Positions 53,022 to 61,681 of a stretch of DNA of 64,000 nt are shown here, piece after piece. Origin of the DNA: Brevibacterium sp. UCMA 11754. GTDB taxonomy: Bacteria > Actinomycetota > Actinomycetes > Actinomycetales > Brevibacteriaceae. A model generated the notes under the pieces. The model ran no database searches. It saw nothing but the letters and a program-made list of their open reading frames with translations, and was not told the origin of the DNA. The stretch covers positions 62,001 to 126,000 of the forward strand of contig NZ_JACBOT010000023.1 of assembly GCF_021532275.1 (NCBI RefSeq). The letters are read 5' to 3'. The position numbers and the translations under genes were made by a program. Numbering within the stretch: the first letter of the stretch is position 1; the number at the start of each line of letters is the position of its first letter.

Positions 53022-53830
53022 GCGATCTCAACGGAAAGATCGTCATGGCCATCGGCTGCGGCACCCCGGATGGGCAGGTCAACAATGGGTTCGCTGCAGC
53101 GAAGGCGTTCCTCGCTGCAGGCGCGAAAGTGTGCATCGTCGACCGCGACCGGGCGGCCCTCAACCACGCACGGGCGGCACTCGGCGAGGGTGCTGACCTG
53201 GATTCACGGCTGACCACGGTTCTCGCCGACGTCGGGGACGAGGACTCCCTGTCTGCGGCCTTCGACCACTGCGCGGGCAGCCTCGGCGAACCCACGGTGC
53301 TGCACTTCAACGTCGGCATCGTCGTCAACGGCGGACTCGACACCCTGGAGACGACTGCCTTCGCCAAGGCCCTCGATATCAACCTCACGGGAGCATTCGC
53401 GGCGATGAAGCAGGCGCTGCCGTACATGCGCAGGGCCGGCGGCGGATCGATCATCACGGTCTCCTCGGTGGGCGGAATGCGCTACATGGGCTACGACTAC
53501 CCTGCCTATGCCGCATCGAAGGCCGGACTGATCGAACTCACGAAGGTCGTCGGCGCTCAGTACGCGTCCGAGGGGATACGGGCGAACTCCATCGCACCGG
53601 GACTCATCGAGACACCACTCATCCACAACTCGATCAGCGGCCACTACGCCTCGGTCGAGGACATGCTCGCGGCCAGACATGCACTGTCCCCGACTGGGAA
53701 GATGGGTCAGCCGGAGGACATTGCTAAGCTCGCTGTGTTCCTCGCCTCGGACGACTCGAGCTATATCAACTCCACACTCATCCCGGTCGACGGCGGACTC
53801 GTCCACTTCGCCGGAACCCCGAAGACCTGA
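53018..53830 (+). CDS. Short-chain dehydrogenase/reductase
   Basis: 270 residues from ATG 53018. The cofactor motif is unusual: AIGCGTPDGQVNNGFAAAK at residue ~12 in place of the TGxxxGxG pattern; the NNAG motif is replaced by HFNVGIV (~residue 94). Catalytic Ser (ITVSSVGG ~146), Tyr-x3-Lys (YAASKAGL ~165-172) and ALxG-type C-terminus (FLASDDSSYINSTLIPVDGG, in part) are present. Dehydrogenase or enoyl-CoA-type reductase for the acyl chain of the cluster. Gene overlaps the ligase. Confidence 0.88.
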   Translation: MSDLNGKIVMAIGCGTPDGQVNNGFAAAKAFLAAGAKVCIVDRDRAALNHARAALGEGADLDSRLTTVLADVGDEDSLSAAFDHCAGSLGEPTVLHFNVGIVVNGGLDTLETTAFAKALDINLTGAFAAMKQALPYMRRAGGGSIITVSSVGGMRYMGYDYPAYAASKAGLIELTKVVGAQYASEGIRANSIAPGLIETPLIHNSISGHYASVEDMLAARHALSPTGKMGQPEDIAKLAVFLASDDSSYINSTLIPVDGGLVHFAGTPKT

Positions 53831-53940
53831 CCCCAAAGACCTGATCAGATCCCGGGCCTGAACAGACCCACAGAACCAGCCGTGACGAAGCAGTCGCGAC
53901 GATGAAGACAGACAGGAACAACTCAATGATGGAGGCAAGG

Positions 53941-54978
53941 GTGCCGACAACACCGACGAAGAGGACCATGCTCGCCTGGTTCGCCGTGCTGGTGACGCTC
54001 GTCCTGCTCGTCAGCGGGTGCGGAACGAACTTCGGCACGACCGACGACGGGAAGCAGAAGTACCGGTGGAAGATGACGGTCACGACCGGCTCGACGAGCA
54101 CCTGGTACATCGCGGCTGAGAAGTTCGCGAAGGACCTCGAAGAGGAGACGAACGGGCGCATCACGCTCAAGGTCTTCGGCAACGAACGACTCTCGGCCGG
54201 TGAGGCCACCGCAGGCGTCGAACAGCTCATGGACGGAGCGAAGGACTTCTCCTACAACTCGCCGATCATCTACTCGGCCGTCGACCCGCGCTTCGGCACC
54301 GTCACCGCTCCCTTCATCTTCGACAGCGTCGAAGATGGCCAGAAAGCACTGAAGGGCAAGGGCGGAGACGTCTACGCCGACTACCTGTCCGAACACGGCG
54401 TCCACCTCCTGGGATTCGGCGAATCGGGGATGCGTCAGCTCACGAACACCCACCACCCGATCCACACCCCGGAGGACCTGCACGGACTCAAATTCCGCAT
54501 CCCCGGATTCGGCCTCTACACCGACCTGTACCGGTCGCTGGGTTCCAACCCGACGACCATGCCCTTCGGCGAGGTGTTCACCGCACTGCAGCAGGGCGCG
54601 ATCGACGGACAGGAAAACCCGATCGACGTCATCTACTCCTCGAACCTGCAGGAGGTCCAGCCCTACCTGACTCTGTGGAACTACTCCTATGACCCGCTGG
54701 TCTTCGGCGTCAACGAGGACCTCTTCGATTCTCTCGATGCAGAGGATCAGGAACTCGTGAGCCGCCTGGCCAAGGAGACCAATGAGTTCCAGATCAAGAA
54801 GAACCGTGATGGCGAGGAGAAGCTGATCAAGGAGCTCAAGGACAGCGGCATGGAGGTCAACGAACTCACCGATTCCGAGAAGGACGAGTTCCGCATCACC
54901 CTGGAGCCGCTGTACGCCCAATACCGCAAGATCTGGGGCCAGGACATGTCCGAAGCGTTCATTCCGGAAGGACTCTGA
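53941..54978 (+). CDS. dctP: TRAP transporter substrate-binding lipoprotein (DctP family)
   Basis: 345 residues from GTG 53941, with GGAGG 5 bases before (in-frame codons back to 53902 have no such site). Lipobox LLVSGC (Cys ~22), then the DctP fold: VTTGSTSTWYIAAEKFAKDLEEETNGRI (in part) near residue 45, the substrate-binding Arg in LKFRIPGFG (~183) and NPIDVIYSS (~224). Binds an organic acid outside the cell. Followed directly by DctQ and DctM genes. Confidence 0.9.
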   Translation: MPTTPTKRTMLAWFAVLVTLVLLVSGCGTNFGTTDDGKQKYRWKMTVTTGSTSTWYIAAEKFAKDLEEETNGRITLKVFGNERLSAGEATAGVEQLMDGAKDFSYNSPIIYSAVDPRFGTVTAPFIFDSVEDGQKALKGKGGDVYADYLSEHGVHLLGFGESGMRQLTNTHHPIHTPEDLHGLKFRIPGFGLYTDLYRSLGSNPTTMPFGEVFTALQQGAIDGQENPIDVIYSSNLQEVQPYLTLWNYSYDPLVFGVNEDLFDSLDAEDQELVSRLAKETNEFQIKKNRDGEEKLIKELKDSGMEVNELTDSEKDEFRITLEPLYAQYRKIWGQDMSEAFIPEGL

Positions 54979-54979
54979 G

Positions 54980-55543
54980 ATGAAAATCGTCAAATGGTTC
55001 GAAGACTGGGTCGTCATCGCCTCGTTCATGATGATCGTCCTCGTCACCTTCGTCAACGTCGTCTCCCGTTACACATTCCAAGCCTCGCTGGCCTTCAGCG
55101 AAGAGATCACGATCAACCTCCTCGTCGTGCTCACGATGATGGGCGCGGTCGTCGGCATCCGCCTCGGCGCGCACCTGGGATTCACCTACCTGGTGGAGAA
55201 CGCGAAGCCGAAGATCCGTAGATCCCTCATCATCATCGGCGCGGCTCTGATGATCGTCTTCCTCGCCGTGCTCCTCTTCTGGGGCAGCGAAATGATGATC
55301 CACCAGGCCATCCGCGGTCGTGCGACCCCGTCCCTGGGCATCCCGCAATGGCTGTTCACGCTGTCCATTCCGCTGGCCGGCCTCCTTGGAATCGTCCGCA
55401 CGCTGCAGGCAGCCCGGGTGTCGCTGCATGAGGACACCTCCGCCGAGGCGGTCGCGCAGCGCATGGCACAGGAAGCCGCACCCGTCATCGACGACACGGA
55501 ACTGAGAACCCACACCACCGACCGTCAAGGAGGCCGCAAATGA
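54980..55543 (+). CDS. dctQ: TRAP transporter small permease (DctQ family)
   Basis: 187 residues; four membrane helices, NVVSRYTFQASLAFSEEITINLLV (in part, ~residues 30-52) is the family core. Overlaps the dctM start by 4 bases. Ends with a soluble tail of about 40 residues. Confidence 0.9.
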   Translation: MKIVKWFEDWVVIASFMMIVLVTFVNVVSRYTFQASLAFSEEITINLLVVLTMMGAVVGIRLGAHLGFTYLVENAKPKIRRSLIIIGAALMIVFLAVLLFWGSEMMIHQAIRGRATPSLGIPQWLFTLSIPLAGLLGIVRTLQAARVSLHEDTSAEAVAQRMAQEAAPVIDDTELRTHTTDRQGGRK

Positions 55544-57117
55544 TCACGCTGCTGCTGTTCGGAAGCTTCTTCCTGTTCCTCGCCCTGGGGATCCCGGTGG
55601 CGTTCGCACTCGGCCTGTCCGCCGTCACCGTCCTCATCACCACCGATGGACTTCAGGTCTTGGACGTGGTGCCCTCGGTGATGTTCCCGTCGATGAGTTC
55701 GGGGACGCTGCTGGCGATCCCGTTCTTCGTCCTCGCCGGCATCGTCATGCAGTACACGGGCATCTCCCAGCGCCTCGTCGACCTCGCGTTCCTGGTCTTC
55801 GGCCGCTTCAGCCACGGTCTCGCCGCGGTCACGATCATCTCCGCGTTCTTCTTCTCCGCGATCTCCGGATCCGGACCGGCCACGGTAGCCGCGATCGGCG
55901 CGATCCTCATCCCCGCCCTGATCCGCAACGGTTACCAGAAGAAGCACGCCGTCTCCCTCGTCGCGGCCTCGGGCTCGATGGGCATCGTCGTGCCACCGTC
56001 GATCGCGTTCATCATCTTCGCCGTCGTCGCCTCCGAGTTCGGCTCGATCTCGATCACCCGCCTGTTCATCGCCGGCATCGTGCCTGGCGTGATCATGGCC
56101 GTGGCGTTCTTCATCGCCGCGCTCTTCGTCCCCCGCGTTCGTGAGCTCGCGGGCCTGCCCGTGAAATCGGGCAAGGGGCTGCTGGCTGCAGGCCGTGAGC
56201 CCGCAACCACCACCGGCGCCGAGGCGGCCGTGTCCTCGGACTCGACCGCATCGTCGACGACAGCATCGTCCTCGGCGGCAGGGACCGGTGGCACCGGTGC
56301 GACGAAGACTCGTCTGTTGAAAGCCGACAAGGCTGGAGGGCCCGTGTCGACGAGCGGCTCGGCCACCTCGGCGGGCACCGGTGTGACCACCGGCTCCGGG
56401 AACGGAACCGGCGACGTGACCGGCACAGCCGCGCCTGCCGAGGGCAGCTTCGGCGAGTTCCTCGCAGCTCTCGTCAAGGCCATTCCTGGTCTGCTCATCC
56501 CCGTCATCATCCTCGGCGGCATCTACGGCGGCATCTTCACCCCCACCGAAGCGGGTGCCGTGGCATCGGTATTCGCACTGTTGGTCGGTGTCTTCGTCTA
56601 CCGCGAGCTGAAGTGGCCGGATCTGCCGAAGGTGTTCCTGGAGTCGGGAGTCTCGACGGCCGTCATCATGTTCATCGTCGGTGTGGCCAGTCTCTTCTCC
56701 TACGTCATCACGGTCGAAGGCATCGCCGAGACGGTGTCATCGGCGGTGCTGGGGGTCACAGACAACAAGTTCCTCATCCTCGCAGTGATCACGATCATCC
56801 TGCTCATCGTCGGTGCCTTCGTCGACGCGATCAGCGCGTTCTACCTGTTCATCCCGATTCTCGTGCCCATTCTGCTGGCGGTCGGTGTGGACATGACGAC
56901 GATCGGCGTGTTCATGACCGTCAACCTCGCGATCGGCCTGTTCACCCCACCCGTGGGACTCAACCTCTACGTCGGTGCCGGTATCGGCAAGGTCAGACTC
57001 GAAGAAGTGGTGCGCGGCATCATGCCGTTCCTCATCGCAGCGATCATCGCCCTGCTGCTCATCACCTACATCCCGGCGATCTCGAACTGGCTGCCCGACC
57101 TCCTCGGCGTCGGATAG
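55540..57117 (+). CDS. dctM: TRAP transporter large permease (DctM family) with 90-residue insertion
   Basis: 525 residues. Membrane segments with IPFFVLAGIVMQYTG, ISGSGPATVAAIG and LVAASGSMGIVVPPSI (in part) typical of DctM. Between residues ~210 and 300 a Ser/Thr/Gly/Ala-rich stretch with almost no hydrophobic residues is inserted between two membrane helices (coded near 56165-56440), where other DctM proteins have a short loop. Length is thus about 100 above the family (420-430). Frame is intact and the C-terminal half is normal. Confidence 0.9.
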   Translation: MITLLLFGSFFLFLALGIPVAFALGLSAVTVLITTDGLQVLDVVPSVMFPSMSSGTLLAIPFFVLAGIVMQYTGISQRLVDLAFLVFGRFSHGLAAVTIISAFFFSAISGSGPATVAAIGAILIPALIRNGYQKKHAVSLVAASGSMGIVVPPSIAFIIFAVVASEFGSISITRLFIAGIVPGVIMAVAFFIAALFVPRVRELAGLPVKSGKGLLAAGREPATTTGAEAAVSSDSTASSTTASSSAAGTGGTGATKTRLLKADKAGGPVSTSGSATSAGTGVTTGSGNGTGDVTGTAAPAEGSFGEFLAALVKAIPGLLIPVIILGGIYGGIFTPTEAGAVASVFALLVGVFVYRELKWPDLPKVFLESGVSTAVIMFIVGVASLFSYVITVEGIAETVSSAVLGVTDNKFLILAVITIILLIVGAFVDAISAFYLFIPILVPILLAVGVDMTTIGVFMTVNLAIGLFTPPVGLNLYVGAGIGKVRLEEVVRGIMPFLIAAIIALLLITYIPAISNWLPDLLGVG

Positions 57118-57170
57118 ATCCTCGATCCACGACACCACCCGCACTGTCTCTCGAATCTTCAAGGAGAACC

Positions 57171-57938
57171 ATGGAACCTTATCTGCTGACGAACAAATCG
57201 GCACTGGTCACAGGTGCCGCCCAGGGCATCGGCATGGCCATCGCGACCTCACTGGCCAAACGCGGAGCCTCGATCGGGATCGTCGATCTCAAGGGTGCCG
57301 AAGCGGCTGCCGAGAGTCTGTCGAAGCAGTTCCCCGAACAGACATTCACCGGGTACGAACTCGATGTCCGCGACGCCGAGGCGGTCACCGCCGCCGTCGG
57401 ATCCTTCGTCGAGGCGTCCGGTGGGATCGACATCCTCGTCAACAATGCGGGGACGGCGGCACGCATCGGGATCGACGAGATCACGGCCGAACAGTGGCAG
57501 CGTGACCTGGACACCAACCTCGGCGGGACGTTCAACTTCATCAAGGCCGCCGTCCACCCGCACATGATCAAAGCCGGGACGGGATCGATCATCAACATCT
57601 CCTCGATCTCGGGCATCAACGGCGGCGCTATGTCAGACGGTGAAGCCGGGGCGCGTTCGGGTCCGGCGTATGCGGCGAGCAAGGGCGGGATCATCGCGCT
57701 CACGAAGTGGGTCGCCAAGGAGTACGGGCGGCAGGGAATCCGCTGCAACTCGGTGGCACCAGGTCCAGTGGAGTCCGCACTCACCGCAGGTCAGTACTAC
57801 GACACCTCGAACCAGGCCCTGGATCGCATGGGCACACCCGCTGAGATCGCCGAGGCGGTCGCCTACCTCGCAAGCGATGGCGCGGCCTTCACGACCGGCC
57901 AGATCCTGCGCATCGACGGCGGAGCTGTGATGTCGTGA
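57171..57938 (+). CDS. Short-chain dehydrogenase/reductase
   Basis: 255 residues from ATG 57171 (AAGGAG 9 bases before). Classical SDR: TGAAQGIGMAIA (~15-26), NNAGTAARIG (~91), Ser in NISSISGINGG (~140), YAASKGG (~165) and C-terminal GQILRIDGG. NAD(P)-dependent oxidation or reduction; distinct in sequence from the SDR at 53018, so a separate step is likely. Stop overlaps the MOSC gene by 4 bases. Confidence 0.93.
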   Translation: MEPYLLTNKSALVTGAAQGIGMAIATSLAKRGASIGIVDLKGAEAAAESLSKQFPEQTFTGYELDVRDAEAVTAAVGSFVEASGGIDILVNNAGTAARIGIDEITAEQWQRDLDTNLGGTFNFIKAAVHPHMIKAGTGSIINISSISGINGGAMSDGEAGARSGPAYAASKGGIIALTKWVAKEYGRQGIRCNSVAPGPVESALTAGQYYDTSNQALDRMGTPAEIAEAVAYLASDGAAFTTGQILRIDGGAVMS

Positions 57939-58720
57939 GCTCACCAGCTTCACCATCGTCAGCGGCCTCGCTCCCGGACGAGGTTCTCGACGTCTGCTCC
58001 ATCGGATTCACCCCGATCAAGGGGACTCGGCACCAGTCGCAGCCCGAGGCTTCGTTCGACGAGCACGGACCCGTGGGGGATCGGCGCTACTGCCTCGTCG
58101 ACACCGACACACGGCGGGTCCTGCGGACCGTGCAGAACCCGTCGCTGGTCGCGGTCGCTGCGGAGTTTCACGGTGCCCAGCTGGAGACCTCGCTGCCCGA
58201 CGGGCGGTCGGTCTGCTCTGCACCGAAAACCTCGGGTGAGGTGCTGACCTGCGATTACTGGGGCAGGCCCGTCGCAGCTGAACTGATGCAGGGTCCACAT
58301 GATGCGCTGCTGTCCTCGTGGCTGGGCAAGCCTGTGCGTCTGGCTCATGTTCCACGCGGAGACGTCGTATTCGGGGAGCCGATCACGATCGTGACCACAG
58401 CCTCCATTCGCGATCTCGGCGAGAGACTCGGGCATCCCGATCTCCTTTCCGAAGCGGCTCGATTCAGGGCGACACTGCTCGTCGAGACCCACGACCCCTA
58501 TATAGAGGAGACGTGGAACGGCCGCGAGATGGTTTGCGGCGAGATTCGCATTCGGGTCGGAGGGCCGATCCCACGCTGTGCGGTCATGGATCTGCATCCC
58601 GTCACCGGTGCGCGCGGCTCGCGGCTGCTGAAGTCACTTGCCGCCTACCGACCCAGAAACGACGCTGGTGAACCCCATTTCGGGGTCTATGGGCAGGTCA
58701 TTGACGCATCCAGAGGCTGA
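57935..58720 (+). CDS. MOSC domain protein with N-terminal beta-barrel
   Basis: 261 residues from GTG 57935. MOSC_N barrel (IGFTPIKGTRHQS, DRRYCLVDTDTRR) and MOSC domain with the conserved Cys in GGPIPRCAVMDLHPVTGARG (~residue 215), the site that holds molybdenum cofactor in the mARC-type enzymes, or the sulfur transfer Cys. Role near the TRAP/ligase genes unknown; perhaps reduction of an N-oxygenated or sulfur-containing substrate. Confidence 0.85.
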   Translation: MSSPASPSSAASLPDEVLDVCSIGFTPIKGTRHQSQPEASFDEHGPVGDRRYCLVDTDTRRVLRTVQNPSLVAVAAEFHGAQLETSLPDGRSVCSAPKTSGEVLTCDYWGRPVAAELMQGPHDALLSSWLGKPVRLAHVPRGDVVFGEPITIVTTASIRDLGERLGHPDLLSEAARFRATLLVETHDPYIEETWNGREMVCGEIRIRVGGPIPRCAVMDLHPVTGARGSRLLKSLAAYRPRNDAGEPHFGVYGQVIDASRG

Positions 58721-58762
58721 TCGCAGAACGAGTGTGCCTGCGGAGTGTGTGAGGAGTGCCTT

Positions 58763-59695
58763 TCACATCGACAGCACGAGGAGTTCGAAGGTCACGGCCA
58801 CAGGGTTCGCCCCGAGGGCCAACTGTCCTGCGTGAACCTCGCCGGCGACATCGACGACTTCGCCCTCGAGGCTGACCTGCGGGTTGTCACCCAGGGCGCC
58901 ACTGACTGAACCCGTCAGGTGAGTGAACTCCACGGCCGGCCATGGGGCGGAACTGTCGGTGAATACGGCACCGGTGGTGCTGCCGAGACTGGCCCGCACC
59001 TCGGCGGTGTCGAAGCCGGCGGCGCGGCAGATGGTCACGATCGCGTCATCGATGAGTTCCCCGGGACGGACACGGGAGATGACCGCGCTGCTTGGAGCAG
59101 ACTCCGAGGCGGGGGAGCGCATCGCAGTCGGCGCGAACGCGAAGAACCCAGTCTCCGGGTCGGCTTCGCTGAGCTGCTGCGCATCGGCGAGGGCGAAGAC
59201 GCGCAGGCGCATACCCTTCGGTCCGACGAGTGTGCCGGGCAGCAGATGACCGCCCTTGGCCAGGCCCCCCTCGGTCAACCAGGAAGCGTGGATATGGGTG
59301 AACGGAACACCGTCCTTCTTACCCACCGTCGCCGAGGCATGCCGCAACTCTGCTGGCCCATCGTGTTGGAAATCGGAGGTGAAGGACATCGGGTGCTCGG
59401 CATCGGGGCCATAGGCCGGATAGACGTAGTCGATCCGACCGAACTCACCGTCCGTGAACTCCACCATGAGTCCGGAGACGTCGAGTGATTCCAGGAGGCT
59501 GGTCACGGCGGCGAAGAGATCATCGCCGGCGGCGAGATCGATGAGATGCTCGCTCTGACGGGTCGGCACCGAGACGATTCTCGGACTCTGCCGGGGCCCT
59601 GCATGGATGACGACGTCACCGGGCTCGCCGAAGCGGTAGCCGGGAGGCTCGTGTGCGCTGGTGTTGCCGTGTGGCTGAACAGTGTTGTCGGTCAT
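58763..59695 (-). CDS. Tandem PPC/DUF296-domain protein
   Basis: 310 residues from ATG 59695, overlapping the iclR stop (ATGA). Two PPC-like domains: ~residues 38-160 (RIVSVPTRQSEHLIDLAAGDD, in part; THIHASWL; AKGGHLLPGTLVG) and ~190-308 (VEFTHLTGSVSGALGD; HAGQLALGANPVAVTFELLV). The HIH and GGHL motifs are the metal-site histidines of the family. PPC proteins are known as trimers, with DNA-binding roles in plants and unknown roles in bacteria. Coupled with a regulator gene. Confidence 0.75.
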   Translation of the reverse strand: MTDNTVQPHGNTSAHEPPGYRFGEPGDVVIHAGPRQSPRIVSVPTRQSEHLIDLAAGDDLFAAVTSLLESLDVSGLMVEFTDGEFGRIDYVYPAYGPDAEHPMSFTSDFQHDGPAELRHASATVGKKDGVPFTHIHASWLTEGGLAKGGHLLPGTLVGPKGMRLRVFALADAQQLSEADPETGFFAFAPTAMRSPASESAPSSAVISRVRPGELIDDAIVTICRAAGFDTAEVRASLGSTTGAVFTDSSAPWPAVEFTHLTGSVSGALGDNPQVSLEGEVVDVAGEVHAGQLALGANPVAVTFELLVLSM

Positions 59696-60633
59696 GCCTG
59701 GTCCTCCATGCTGCTCACAGCCTCGGCGATCTGGCGAGCTTCGTGTTGGAGAAGCTCGGCCAGTTCGAATACACGGGCCCCGGTCATGCGCTCCTCGATG
59801 CTGGCGATCGACAGTGCCGCGCGCGGCTTTCTGCCCTTGACTCTGACCGGCACGCCGATCGCCCACGATCCCTGGGCGAAGAGCCCTGGGTTGTGGACGA
59901 ACCCGTCGTGACGACCGCGGCGGATGATCTCCTTGAGTCTGGGCACAGAGACTTCGGGGTAGCGGTCGGCAAATATTCTTGAGTTGGCCTCGAAGGAGGC
60001 GTCCACCTTGGCATCGGAGAATTGAGTCATGATGGCAAGGCTTCCTGCGCCGATGCCCAAGGGATGGCGATCGCCCACAGCCAGGGCGTTGTTGAAGATC
60101 GGGCCGAAGCCGTCCTCGCGGCGGGCGCAGATCGAGTAGCTGCCGGTGCGCATCGTGAGGAACGCAGTGTCCTGAGTGAGCTCGGCGAGCCTGAGCAGAC
60201 TCGACTCGGATTCTTCAATCGCGGGGTCGGCGGACTTCTGGGCCAGCTGTCCCATGATCTGGGACTGCACGCCGAGGCGGTAGCCGCCGTCCTCGCATCG
60301 TTCGACGTATCCCATGGCGATGAGGGCGTTGAGCATGCGATGCACGCTGGCCTTGGGGCGACCGCTGATGGCCACGATCTCGCTGAGAGGCGCGCCGTTG
60401 GGGTTCTCGCTGCTGATGATGCCGACGAGCCCCAGCAGGGACAGGGCACGCTGGATGCTCTGGGCTCCAGTGCCCGGCCCCAGGTCGTCGACGGCGTGAG
60501 CGACGTTGAATGATGCGGAACGGCGCACGATCCGCCCGCGCATCTTCATCCGGTCGAGATCATGTGTCTGCGCTTCATTGCCCATGCTGACGATTATCGG
60601 CGTTTGCGGGTCATGGGCAGAAGTCGGATCCAT
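59692..60633 (-). CDS. IclR family regulator
   Basis: 313 residues. Winged HTH (residues ~60-115: GAQSIQRALSLLGLVG, SGRPKASVHRMLNALIAMGYVER) and IclR effector domain (LAIMTQFSDAKVDASFE, in part; GSWAIGVPVR). A long 55-residue N-terminal extension may be a false start; ATG at 60585 gives a shorter form. Probably controls the neighbouring PPC protein and perhaps the TRAP/ligase cluster. Confidence 0.85.
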   Translation of the reverse strand: MDPTSAHDPQTPIIVSMGNEAQTHDLDRMKMRGRIVRRSASFNVAHAVDDLGPGTGAQSIQRALSLLGLVGIISSENPNGAPLSEIVAISGRPKASVHRMLNALIAMGYVERCEDGGYRLGVQSQIMGQLAQKSADPAIEESESSLLRLAELTQDTAFLTMRTGSYSICARREDGFGPIFNNALAVGDRHPLGIGAGSLAIMTQFSDAKVDASFEANSRIFADRYPEVSVPRLKEIIRRGRHDGFVHNPGLFAQGSWAIGVPVRVKGRKPRAALSIASIEERMTGARVFELAELLQHEARQIAEAVSSMEDQA

Positions 60634-60658
60634 GATGTGGACCGCGGATGAGGATGGG

Positions 60659-61567
60659 TTATCTCGTCGCCAGACTCCTGCGCAGGGAATCGATCATCAG
60701 GTCGAGACCGTCTGACTCCCGCAGTGGATCGGCGGCAAGGATCTGGATCGAACGGTCATCGAGGCCAGGATCGTCGAGTTCCACGGCAGCGCACCCCGCC
60801 TCGGCGAGGTTGTCCGGGATCGTCCGCTCAGCCATCATCGCGACCATCGTGGTTCCGGCGATGGCTCTCATCGTGAGCACGGGACAAGTGGCTTCGATCG
60901 TCGGGGAGAACACCTGTCCCTGAGCGCGGACAGCCTGTTCGATCCTCATCCGAGCGGTATTTCCCGACGGCAGCGTGGCGATCGGAAAGTCGACCAGGTC
61001 ACGAATGCGGACAGTGGCTCTCTGAGCAAGAGGGTGCTTCTTGTCGAAGACCGCAAAATTCCGAGCCGGGGTCTGATCGATCCGCCGGACGCCGGGAACC
61101 GAGACGAGATCATGGCCGTATACGGAGAAGTTCACGCACAAGTCTGCTTGCCGGTTCTTCAGCACCTGAACAGCCTCGAGTGACGTGGTGTCGATGATCG
61201 AGACCTGCACCCGGTCAGTGGTGGTCATGACATCGTTGATGGCGTCGGCGACGACGGTCTGGCCGAGCCCGGTGCTGGTGACGACTGTGATGGTCTCGAC
61301 CTCGCGGGAGTAGCTGCCGAACGAGTCGGAGAGGAGCTCGGATTCGGCGATCATCCGCCGTGCGAAGTCTGCGAGAGCCAGGCCCTGTCCAGTGGGAACG
61401 ACTCCGCTCGCCGAGCGATCGAACAGCGTCGTGCCGTAATGCTCCTCAAATGTTTTGATCTGGCGACTGGCGGTCGAATGGGAGACAAACAGAGCTCGCG
61501 CGGCGAGGTGGATGGAGCCGTATTCGACGACTGCCAGCAGGGTCTTCAGGCTGCGCAGGTCGGTCAT
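60659..61567 (-). CDS. LysR family regulator
   Basis: 302 residues. HTH at ~5-60 (LKTLLAVVEYGSIHLAARALFVSHSTASRQIKTFEEHYG, in part) and an effector domain. Divergent from an M20 peptidase gene with a perfect 15-bp palindrome in between. Confidence 0.88.
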   Translation of the reverse strand: MTDLRSLKTLLAVVEYGSIHLAARALFVSHSTASRQIKTFEEHYGTTLFDRSASGVVPTGQGLALADFARRMIAESELLSDSFGSYSREVETITVVTSTGLGQTVVADAINDVMTTTDRVQVSIIDTTSLEAVQVLKNRQADLCVNFSVYGHDLVSVPGVRRIDQTPARNFAVFDKKHPLAQRATVRIRDLVDFPIATLPSGNTARMRIEQAVRAQGQVFSPTIEATCPVLTMRAIAGTTMVAMMAERTIPDNLAEAGCAAVELDDPGLDDRSIQILAADPLRESDGLDLMIDSLRRSLATR

Positions 61568-61588
61568 GCCATTATGCTACTAGGGGTG

Positions 61589-61603
61589 GTGCATATTATG
61601 CAC
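61589..61603. promoter_or_regulatory. LysR operator palindrome
   Basis: GTGCATATTATGCAC, 7-bp arms around a central T, 22 bp upstream of the LysR gene and 79 bp before the M20 gene. Fits the T-N11-A type of LysR sites. Confidence 0.7.
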
Positions 61604-61681
61604 AGTCACCTTGCGAGAAACGAACCGGCATATGGACAGATCGGTCTTCCAATCTGAGCCGGACTGCGACAGTCTGAACAC

